NCBI GenBank assembly: GCA_964447605.1
Contig: CAYUTA010000068.1
Span: 1-13,010, forward strand
Reading direction: 5' to 3'
DNA from: CAYUTA01 sp964447605
GTDB lineage: Bacteria; Bacillota; Clostridia; Christensenellales; CAG-138
DNA: 13,010 nucleotides
The notes under the pieces were generated by a model. The model saw nothing but the letters and a program-made list of their open reading frames with translations. It did not search any database and was not told the origin of the DNA. This document shows, in pieces, positions 7,467-13,010 of the stretch (position 1 is the first letter of the stretch; each line of letters starts with the position of its first letter). A program made the position numbers and the translations under genes.

Positions 7467-8171
7467 ATGAACGTAGATCGAGACGCCATATTGTCGGAAG
7501 AGATTGTCAAATCTATTTTGGACGACGTGAAAAAGGGAAGGTTGAAGCCCGGAGACAAGCTGCCGAGCGAAAAGCAGATGCTTGAGATCTACCAGGTCAG
7601 CCGGGGGCCGGTACGCGAGGCGCTGCGTACGCTGCGCATCATGAACGTAATCGATATCAAGCAGGGCAAGGGCGCGTTTATCACGTCGCTGGACCCGGGC
7701 CTGCTGATAGAGCATCTGGAGTTTGTGCTTGATCTGGATAATTCCACCGTGTTCAATCTTTTTGAGGCGCGGCGGATTATGGAGCCCGAGATCGCCTACC
7801 TTGCGGCCCTGCGGGCCAGCGATATGGAGATTGAAGCGCTGAAGGAAACCGCTCTGCAGGGATTTCAGGTGGATATCCTGCTCCACGAGATGATCGCAAG
7901 GGCAACACAGAACCCGATTTTGCTGCGTTTTATTACAAGCATCACTTATCTTGGGGAGATGAGCCGCAATCAGACCTCCGCCGTACCCGGGGTAAAGGAG
8001 GCCGCGCACGAGCAGCACCTCAAACTTGTAGATGCGATTGCACGCCGCGACGGCGGCCTTGCGCGCGAACGGATGAAGGCGCATCTGGATTATGTCTCCG
8101 ACAGCTATCGCAACCACATTCTGTCCGCCGAGATGGACAATACGGATGCACGCCCGGACACGGCAGGCTGA
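7467..8171 (+). CDS. FadR-subfamily GntR transcriptional regulator
   Basis: 234 residues. Residues about 8-75 are the winged helix-turn-helix: ILDDVKKGRLKPGDKLPSE, VSRGPVREALRTL (recognition helix) and QGKGAFI (wing). The rest is an FCD-type ligand domain. All four usual metal-ligand positions are present: D136, H140 (VDILLHEMIA), H184 (EQHLKLVDAI) and H206 (MKAHLDYV). These domains typically bind a metal and a small carboxylate such as a hydroxy or sugar acid, which would then release DNA. Odd: the linker between the RASD helix and D136 is about 13-15 residues shorter than usual. GGGAGG lies 9 nt before the ATG. First gene of the plus-strand cluster, 246 nt ahead of the dehydrogenase. Likely a local repressor responding to the substrate of the enzymes that follow. 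Confidence 0.92.
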   Translation: MNVDRDAILSEEIVKSILDDVKKGRLKPGDKLPSEKQMLEIYQVSRGPVREALRTLRIMNVIDIKQGKGAFITSLDPGLLIEHLEFVLDLDNSTVFNLFEARRIMEPEIAYLAALRASDMEIEALKETALQGFQVDILLHEMIARATQNPILLRFITSITYLGEMSRNQTSAVPGVKEAAHEQHLKLVDAIARRDGGLARERMKAHLDYVSDSYRNHILSAEMDNTDARPDTAG

Positions 8172-8370
8172 ACGAAGTTCGAAAATCGCCGGAAGCGTTC
8201 GCTTTCATGCAGGGCAACCACATTTGGGCTCTTGCGCCGCGCGATTCCGGTGAAAAAACGCCCAAAGTACGGGTATGCCGCCGTGCGCGCCGGCCACATG
8301 ACTGGAAACGCGCTTTACGGGGCTGTTTTGACAGACTGGCGCGGAAAAGGGATTTCGCTTTTAGATTGCG

Positions 8371-8395
8371 TTTTGTCCCAGGCAAACCGACAAAA
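8371..8395. promoter_or_regulatory. Inverted repeat just upstream of the dehydrogenase gene
   Basis: TTTTGTC (8371-8377) and GACAAAA (8389-8395) are a perfect 7-bp inverted repeat with an 11-nt centre, ending about 22 nt before the dehydrogenase ATG. It may be an operator or a stem in the gntR-dehydrogenase mRNA. A TTGACA at 8328-8333 has no convincing -10 at 16-18 nt. The rest of the 246-nt gap (8172-8417) stays open in the dehydrogenase frame from 8232 but does not look like protein of that family. Confidence 0.4.
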
Positions 8396-8417
8396 ACAAG
8401 GAAAGAAGGAAACGGCC

Positions 8418-9368
8418 ATGTTCCAAGTATTGCAGATTTCCACGGGCTATACCGACGGAAGCATTGAAAAAAGACTGATTGAAGCGGCGGGCGGCTGCTG
8501 CCGGCTCATCAGCGGCGAGCGCGACGAGGAGATCATCGCCGCCGGGCGGGACGCATCCGCTTTGCTCGTGGCGCTGACCGTGGTTTCTTCAAACGTAATC
8601 CGCTCACTGAAAAACTTAAAGCTCATTGTGCGCGCCGGCATTGGCGTGGACAACATCGACCTTGAGGCGGCTAAAGCCTGCGGCGTGCATGTGTGCAATC
8701 TGCCGTCCTACTGCCACAACGAGGTGGCCGATCACACCGTCGCCCTCCTGATGGCGCTTGAACGCCAGCTCCTTTTACAGGTGCGCGATATCCGCGCGGG
8801 CGAATGGAATCCTGTGAAAAATTACCGGCCCGTCCGCGGGCTTTTGGATGCCGTTATTGGCTTTATCGGCTGCGGCGGCATTGCGCAGAAGGTCATGGCG
8901 CGGCTTGCGCCCTTCGGTGTGCGGCTCGTAGGCTACGACCCTTATCTTTCTGCGGAAAAAGCCGGGGCGCTGGGGCTGACGCCGCTTTCTTTGAACAGCC
9001 TGCTGGAGCAGGCGGACTATATTACGCTGCATGTGCCGCTGACTCCGGCCACCCGCGGGATTCTGGACGCAGAGGCATTTGCGCGCATGAAGCCCACCGC
9101 CTGCGTCATCAACACCGCGCGCGGCCCGCTCGTCGACAACAACGCGCTTTTTGCCGCGCTTGAAGCCGGCAAAATCCGTGGGGCCGGTCTCGATGTGATC
9201 GACGGCGATATCGACGGAGCCAGGCGCTTTTTCGAATTTTCCAACGTCCTGATCACACCCCACACCGCCTACTATTCGGAGCTTTCCGATTATAATATCC
9301 GCGCACAGGCCGGGGAGCTGATTGCAGACTACATCCGCAGCGGCTCGCTTAAAAACATCGTTGCGTAA
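8418..9368 (+). CDS. D-isomer-specific 2-hydroxyacid dehydrogenase (NAD-dependent)
   Basis: 316 residues, a normal length. Order: an N-terminal catalytic half (LIVRAGIGVDNIDLEAAKACG, then NLPSYCHNEVADHTVALLMAL), a Rossmann domain with GFIGCGGIAQKV (glycines about 151-154), VINTARGPLVD with the catalytic Arg at R235, and ITPHTA with the catalytic His at H282. The family interconverts 2-keto acids and D-2-hydroxy acids with NAD(P)H. Odd: where the family has its catalytic Glu (LDVxxxEP), this protein reads LDVIDGDI, placing an Asp (D264) there, in a slightly shortened loop. The start was set at 8418, not 8232, because GAAGGA lies 7 nt upstream and MFQVLQIS begins the first expected strand; the extra 62 residues are basic and unlike the family. 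It is followed 14 nt later by the flavoprotein gene, so the two are cotranscribed. Substrate unknown. Confidence 0.9.
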   Translation: MFQVLQISTGYTDGSIEKRLIEAAGGCCRLISGERDEEIIAAGRDASALLVALTVVSSNVIRSLKNLKLIVRAGIGVDNIDLEAAKACGVHVCNLPSYCHNEVADHTVALLMALERQLLLQVRDIRAGEWNPVKNYRPVRGLLDAVIGFIGCGGIAQKVMARLAPFGVRLVGYDPYLSAEKAGALGLTPLSLNSLLEQADYITLHVPLTPATRGILDAEAFARMKPTACVINTARGPLVDNNALFAALEAGKIRGAGLDVIDGDIDGARRFFEFSNVLITPHTAYYSELSDYNIRAQAGELIADYIRSGSLKNIVA

Positions 9369-9382
9369 AGAGGGCGGCAGTT

Positions 9383-10720
9383 ATGAAGGTTTTAATTCTT
9401 GGCGGCAATGCCGCGGGTATGAGCGCCGCGGGAAGGCTCCTGCGCAAAGCGCCCGGCACGGAGGTCGTCGTTATAGAAAAGAGCGGCGAGGTTTCCTATG
9501 GCGCATGCGGGTTGCCTTACTATGTCGGCGGCGTAAATGACGACCTGAATCGGATGCGCATCCGAGCGCCGGCGGCCTTCCGCGCGCAGGGCATTGACCT
9601 CAGGCTTTCCGAATGCGTGGAGGCGGTCGACGTTGGCGGACGGCAGGCGGTCATTCGCCGCGCGGGCGGCGTGTATACCGAGAACTACGACAAACTCTTG
9701 GTTGCGACCGGCTCCTCCCCCATCCTCCCGAAAATTCCCGGTGTGTCGCTCTGTGGCGTTTACACGCTCAAAACGCTTTCGGACGGCGCGGATTTACAGG
9801 CGGCGCTGGCCAATGCCGGAAACGCCCGCGTGGCCATCGTCGGCGGCGGCTATATCGGCCTGGAGCTTGCGGAGGCCTGTCTGCGGCTTAAAAAGCGGGT
9901 GCGCCTTTTTGAAGCGTTTCCCCGGCTTTTGAACGGCTTTGACGAGGCGTTCGGCGCGGCGGTCCTGGACGAGCTTACGCGGCACGGCGTGTCCGTTCAT
10001 CCGGGCGAGGCAATCGAGCGCATTGAGGCTGGGGCGGGCGGCAAGACCCTGCATACGCCGCTTGGACAGTACGAGGCGGACGTGGTGGTGTTTGCCGCGG
10101 GGGTACGCCCCAACACGGCCTTTCTCGGCGGCAGCGGCCCGAACCGGCTTGCCAACGGCGCGATTATTACGGACATGCGCATGGCAAGCTCGGCGCCGAA
10201 CGTATACGCCGCGGGCGACTGCGCCGCCGTTATGCACAGGCTGCTGAAGAAGCCCGTATACCTTCCACTCGGCACAAACGCGAACAAGCAGGGCCGCTAT
10301 GCCGCGGATGCAATCCTCGGCAGGCCCGCGGCCGGTTACGGCGGAGCGCTCGGCACGGCCATGCTGCGCTGCGTGACGCTTGAGCTTGCAAAAACCGGCG
10401 TCACCGAAACCGAGGCCAGGCAGGCGGGGCTTGACGCGGCCGCTATAACCGTTACGGCGGTTTCGCATGCGGTCTATTATACCGACCCGGCGCCTGTTCC
10501 CATTACGGTAAAACTGTGCTATGAGCGCCGGAGCGGCCGCCTGCTCGGCGCGCAGGTCATGGGCCGTGGAGAGAGCGCCTGGCGGATCAATGTTTTCGCC
10601 TGTGCGATCAGCGAGGGCATGACCGCCGCAAAACTCGGCGCGCTCGATCTGGGGTATGCGCCGCCCTTTTCCTCGGTATGGGACGCGGTACAGATTGCAG
10701 CAAACGCTGTCAAACCATAA
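9383..10720 (+). CDS. FAD-dependent NAD(P)-disulfide oxidoreductase, CoA-disulfide reductase/NADH oxidase type
   Basis: 445 residues. The FAD-binding GGNAAGMSAA is at 7-16, and the single redox cysteine C42 is in YGACGLPYYVGG. The NAD(P)-binding GGGYIGLELAE is at about 153-163, followed by the FAD-contacting NVYAAGDCA. The C-terminal dimer domain contains AVYYTDPAP (Y365/Y366) and GYAPPFSSVWD (Y425), near the tyrosines that matter in CoA disulfide reductase. Having one cysteine rather than a CxxxxC pair places it with CoA disulfide reductases, NADH oxidases/peroxidases and persulfide reductases; these cannot be told apart from sequence alone. No rhodanese domain is fused. The start has only a weak GAGGGCGG. 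It lies 14 nt after the dehydrogenase and 24 nt before the aldehyde dehydrogenase. Inferred role: reoxidising NADH or keeping thiols reduced for the neighbouring enzymes. Confidence 0.9.
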   Translation: MKVLILGGNAAGMSAAGRLLRKAPGTEVVVIEKSGEVSYGACGLPYYVGGVNDDLNRMRIRAPAAFRAQGIDLRLSECVEAVDVGGRQAVIRRAGGVYTENYDKLLVATGSSPILPKIPGVSLCGVYTLKTLSDGADLQAALANAGNARVAIVGGGYIGLELAEACLRLKKRVRLFEAFPRLLNGFDEAFGAAVLDELTRHGVSVHPGEAIERIEAGAGGKTLHTPLGQYEADVVVFAAGVRPNTAFLGGSGPNRLANGAIITDMRMASSAPNVYAAGDCAAVMHRLLKKPVYLPLGTNANKQGRYAADAILGRPAAGYGGALGTAMLRCVTLELAKTGVTETEARQAGLDAAAITVTAVSHAVYYTDPAPVPITVKLCYERRSGRLLGAQVMGRGESAWRINVFACAISEGMTAAKLGALDLGYAPPFSSVWDAVQIAANAVKP

Positions 10721-10744
10721 AACATCGAAAACAGGAGGTTCCAC

Positions 10745-12178
10745 ATGAGCATCTATTGCAACGGCTACCCAACGCAGCCGGACGGACGGGAAGAGGTCCG
10801 TATCCAAAATCCAGCAAACGGCGAAACCGTCGGCACGCTGTATAAGGCAACCGCGGGCGACGGCGAAAAGATCCTTTCCAATGCCAACAAGGGCTTTACC
10901 GCATGGAGCGCCATGCCCATGCATCAGCGCACGGACATCCTTATGCGCTATGTTGCGCTGCTTGGCGAGCACAAGGATCGGCTCGGCCTGCTGCTAAGCC
11001 GGGAGATGGGGAAGATTTATGCCGAGGCCATGGGCGAAGCCGTGGGCGCCGCCCATATTTCCAAGGGATTCATCCAGCGTGCCAACCATCTCTACGGCAA
11101 GGTCATCAACGACAACCAGCCCGGCCTCGAAAGCGACCTGATCTTCACCCGGCGCGAGCCGCTCGGCATCATCCTGTGCATCGTGCCGTTCAACTTTCCG
11201 CTTGAGTTGTATGCACATAAGGTTATCCCGGCGCTGATTATGGGCAACGCGGTGATTATTAAGGTGCCGGCCACCAACCCGCTCGCGCTCACTGAAATGA
11301 CTAGGCTGCTCGTGGAGGCCGGCGTTCCCGCAGAGGCCGCGCAGGTTGTGTACGCAGACCGCGGCTTCGTTACCGAGGAACTCATTAAGACCGACGGCAT
11401 ACAGGCCGTTTCCATCACCGGCTCGACGGCCGCGGGCATTGCGGTGCAGCAGGACAGCGCGCCCTTTTTACACAAGGTTTTTCTCGAGCTTGGCGGCAAC
11501 GACGCGCTTATCATCTGCGAGGACGCGGACATCGATTATGCGGTTGAACAAATCTATCGGGGCCGCGTGTTCAACGTGGGGCAGACCTGCTGCGCGAGCA
11601 AGCGGTTCCTCGTCCATCGGAGCATCCATGACGAGCTGGTAAAGCGGCTCTGCGCCCGTCTTGATAAGATGCGCCGCGGCGACCCGGTAGATCCTCAAAC
11701 GGAGTACGGCTGCATGCACTCCACAAGCGCGGCAAATACCGTCTTGGAGCAGATTGAGCAACTCAAGGCGCAGGGTGCGGAGTGTGTTTACGGCGGCACG
11801 CTCAAAAACGGCACCTTCCTCGAGCCCGCGGTGCTTGTAAACGTTACGCGCGAGATGGATGTCGCCAAGGACCTCGAAATTTTCGGGCCCGCGATACCCA
11901 TTATTCGCTTCGATACCCAGGATGAGGCGATCGGGATTGCAAATCAGACCAAATATGGCCTGTCGGCCGGAATCGTTACCGGCAATTATGCGCGGGCGAT
12001 CCGGATGGCGACAAAGCTTCAGGCGGGCGCCGTCGTGACAAACGCAACCGGCAATTACCGCCATCTAGATCAGCCCTTTGGCGGCTTTAAAAAATCCGGC
12101 ATCGGCCGCGAGGGCGTGAGCGCGACGCTCGAGGAGTTCAGCCAGGAGAAGACCTACATCATCCGGGGCGTGCTTTGA
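10745..12178 (+). CDS. NAD(P)-dependent aldehyde dehydrogenase
   Basis: 477 residues, the usual length. All core residues are present: N150 in VPFNFPLEL, a cofactor-binding Lys in IIKVPATNPL, SITGSTAAG in the nucleotide fold, the general base E248 in LELGGND, and the nucleophile C282 in FNVGQTCCASKRF. A normal C-terminal ending is also present (PFGGFKKSGIGREG). The family oxidises an aldehyde to a carboxylic acid with NAD(P)+. The overall look is closest to the succinate-semialdehyde/lactaldehyde dehydrogenase branch, which does not fix the substrate. CoA-acylating forms lack this arrangement, so a free acid is the expected product. An ideal AGGAGG lies 7 nt before the ATG. Last gene of the gntR cluster, followed by a terminator. 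Together with the hydroxyacid dehydrogenase it suggests interconversion of a small aldehyde, keto or hydroxy acid. Confidence 0.93.
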   Translation: MSIYCNGYPTQPDGREEVRIQNPANGETVGTLYKATAGDGEKILSNANKGFTAWSAMPMHQRTDILMRYVALLGEHKDRLGLLLSREMGKIYAEAMGEAVGAAHISKGFIQRANHLYGKVINDNQPGLESDLIFTRREPLGIILCIVPFNFPLELYAHKVIPALIMGNAVIIKVPATNPLALTEMTRLLVEAGVPAEAAQVVYADRGFVTEELIKTDGIQAVSITGSTAAGIAVQQDSAPFLHKVFLELGGNDALIICEDADIDYAVEQIYRGRVFNVGQTCCASKRFLVHRSIHDELVKRLCARLDKMRRGDPVDPQTEYGCMHSTSAANTVLEQIEQLKAQGAECVYGGTLKNGTFLEPAVLVNVTREMDVAKDLEIFGPAIPIIRFDTQDEAIGIANQTKYGLSAGIVTGNYARAIRMATKLQAGAVVTNATGNYRHLDQPFGGFKKSGIGREGVSATLEEFSQEKTYIIRGVL

Positions 12179-12190
12179 CCCGTCTTTTCT

Positions 12191-12270
12191 GAAAACGGCT
12201 TTGAGAATGACCGGGGCTGTTTTGTAAACCTGCAGGGCAGCCCCGAGGCCGTCCAAAAGCCGCGTTTTTC
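12191..12270 (+). terminator. Branched intrinsic terminator after the aldehyde dehydrogenase gene
   Basis: Two nested stems start 13 nt after the stop codon. The outer stem pairs GAAAACGGCTTT (12191-12202) with AAAGCCGCGTTTTTC (12256-12270), with one bulged C, and the distal arm carries five T. The inner stem is CGGGGCTG (12212-12219) with CAGCCCCG (12238-12245), perfect over 8 bp. Unlike a classic terminator, the T tract pairs with the A tract on the other side. It probably ends the gntR operon transcript. Confidence 0.55.
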
Positions 12271-12539
12271 TGGTGAAGGCGTGCGGTAAACGCGAGTTTT
12301 GCATGCAATTGCCGCCTCAAAGCCGTAGCCATCCAAAAACGATGTTGTTTCTATGGGATTACGGTTGGTTCGCCTCTCGCGCATACCGCTTCCGGGCGTC
12401 GAACTGCCAACGGTATGGGCGTTTTGTTGCCCGGGAGCAAATAGGTGCGAGCGGAAAATGCGGCCGCCACGTCAAAAAACAACGTTTTTGGCGGTGCGGT
12501 GCGGATCGCCTCAGAGTGTCGTAAAAGGACTGTTTGCGA
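12271..12539. other. Gene-free stretch with several inverted repeats
   Basis: No reading frame here looks like protein. At 12382-12388 and 12411-12417 CATACCG/CGGTATG pair perfectly, extended by CGC/GCG beyond one mismatch, and are followed by TTTTGTTG (12422-12429), so this could be a second plus-strand terminator or a small structured RNA. At 12475-12494 AAAAAC-AAC-GTTTTT is flanked by CCGCC (12464-12468) and GGCGG (12490-12494). CCAAAAACG at 12333-12341 recurs inverted at 12483-12491, so the whole stretch could fold as one nested structure. I cannot assign a function. Confidence 0.35.
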
Positions 12540-12770
12540 ATTTATTTTTCGGGAAATAATTTTGCGACACAAGTATTTTGAATGAAGCGCGCTGCAATCC
12601 GCAGGATAGTATGAGCGTACGGCGCGAACCGCAAGCAAACAGGAAATCGCCGGCAGCTTCGCACGGAAAAACGTCCATTTTTGAAGTGCCTACAGGGGCA
12701 TAATGACTTGCAAAGGATGTACAAACACGATATCCTGTAGTATAGAAATGCGATTCAACAAGATATCGCG
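12540..12770 (+). promoter_or_regulatory. CRISPR leader with candidate promoter
   Basis: The repeats end in ATTGAAAT on the plus strand, so transcription should run left to right with the leader here. The far end is AT-rich (12540-12563, with TTATTT/AAATAA). A candidate promoter is TTGCAA (12708-12713), 17 nt, TATCCT (12731-12736); TGTACA (12718-12723), 17 nt, TATAGA (12741-12746) is an alternative. CGATATC (12728-12734) and GATATCG (12762-12768) form an inverted repeat that ends 2 nt before the first repeat. This is the zone where leader-end sequences guide spacer insertion in known systems. Confidence 0.55.
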
Positions 12771-13010
12771 GTCGCTCCCCGCGAGGGGAGCGTGGATTGA
12801 AATGGCAGTGTTGCCACCAAAGAGCAAAAAACGGCACGTCGCTCCCCGCGAGGGGAGCGTGGATTGAAATACCGATGTGGGCGGCGGCAGCATCGCCTAC
12901 CGAGTCGCTCCCCGCGAGGGGAGCGTGGATTGAAATATCGACGAGCCTCCCTTCTTGGACGCTGACGGAGTCGCTCCCCGCGAGGGGAGCGTGGATTGAA
13001 ATGGAACTGA
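12771..13010 (+). CRISPR. CRISPR array, type I-C-like repeat, running off the right edge
   Basis: Four identical 33-bp repeats lie at 12771-12803, 12838-12870, 12904-12936 and 12970-13002. The spacers are 34, 33 and 33 bp, and a fourth begins at 13003. Each repeat starts GT, then has a perfect 8-bp stem CGCTCCCC/GGGGAGCG closed by GCGA, and ends TGGATTGAAAT. The length, the ending ATTGAAAT and the stem match type I-C repeats. There Cas5d cuts at the 3' base of the stem and leaves an 11-nt 5' tag, exactly the length of TGGATTGAAAT. The absence of repeat variation fits the leader-proximal, youngest end. No cas gene is visible anywhere in the window. Confidence 0.97.

Noticed and set aside
7213..7470. 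85-codon reading frame ending in ATGA over the gntR start
   Set aside because: Weak ribosome binding site, no recognisable domain, low-complexity basic ending, and it crosses a strong RNA stem. Kept only as part of the leader description.
7203..8117. 304-codon minus-strand frame over gntR
   Set aside because: Antisense shadow of a clear GntR gene; no domain signature.
8328..8357. TTGACA as a promoter for the dehydrogenase operon
   Set aside because: No acceptable -10 at 16-18 nt; the downstream hexamers are GATTTC/ATTTCG.
8232..8417. 62-residue N-terminal extension of the hydroxyacid dehydrogenase
   Set aside because: The extra residues do not resemble the family. A better ribosome binding site and a canonical first strand start at 8418.
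9794..10972. 392-codon minus-strand frame over the flavoprotein gene
   Set aside because: Arginine- and alanine-rich shadow caused by GC-rich codon use in the opposite strand.
12690..12893. Minus-strand frame through the CRISPR repeats
   Set aside because: The peptide repeats (HAPLAGSD-like) are translations of the CRISPR repeat, not a protein.
1..13010. tRNA or rRNA genes, insertion sequences, prophage or toxin-antitoxin genes
   Set aside because: No tRNA cloverleaf, rRNA-like stretch, transposase, integrase or toxin motif was seen on either strand.

Overview
The window is about 13 kb of chromosomal DNA, moderately GC-rich. It probably comes from an anaerobic Bacillota of class Clostridia. 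I infer this from the protein styles (dCache/PAS histidine kinase, REC-HD-GYP-GGDEF regulator, FadR-type GntR, CoA-disulfide-reductase-like flavoprotein), the strong AGGAGG-type ribosome binding sites and a type I-C-style CRISPR repeat. The taxon is not proven.

Left third (1-6342, mostly minus strand): a phosphorelay and cyclic-di-GMP module. Reading right to left, a sigma-70-like promoter (6314-6342) drives a free-standing HPt protein (6260-5895). This overlaps by 4 nt a 1244-residue regulator (5898-2164) with domains REC, HD-GYP, PAS repeats, GGDEF, GAF and a C-terminal PAS. It carries both cyclic-di-GMP breakdown and synthesis domains. Further left is a membrane histidine kinase (1569 to beyond position 1) whose frame is broken twice by compensating 1-nt indels. 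Between regulator and kinase lies an inverted, decayed copy of part of the regulator's GGDEF domain (1736-1977 against 3314-3554, roughly 90% identical).

Middle (6343-7073): a divergently transcribed TsaA/TrmO-type gene with a perfect 7-bp inverted repeat in its promoter region.

Right-centre (7150-12270, plus strand): an apparent catabolic or redox operon. It comprises a FadR-family GntR regulator with a good promoter, an adjacent palindrome and a roughly 280-nt structured leader, then a D-2-hydroxyacid dehydrogenase, a single-cysteine FAD/NAD(P) disulfide oxidoreductase and an aldehyde dehydrogenase, ending in a probable terminator. No transporter or substrate-defining enzyme is present, so the substrate cannot be named.

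Right end (12271-13010): about 500 bp without recognisable genes but with several inverted repeats, then an AT-rich leader and the start of a CRISPR array. Four identical 33-bp repeats are visible and the array runs off the right edge. No cas gene lies on the leader side within the window, where type I-C cas genes usually sit.
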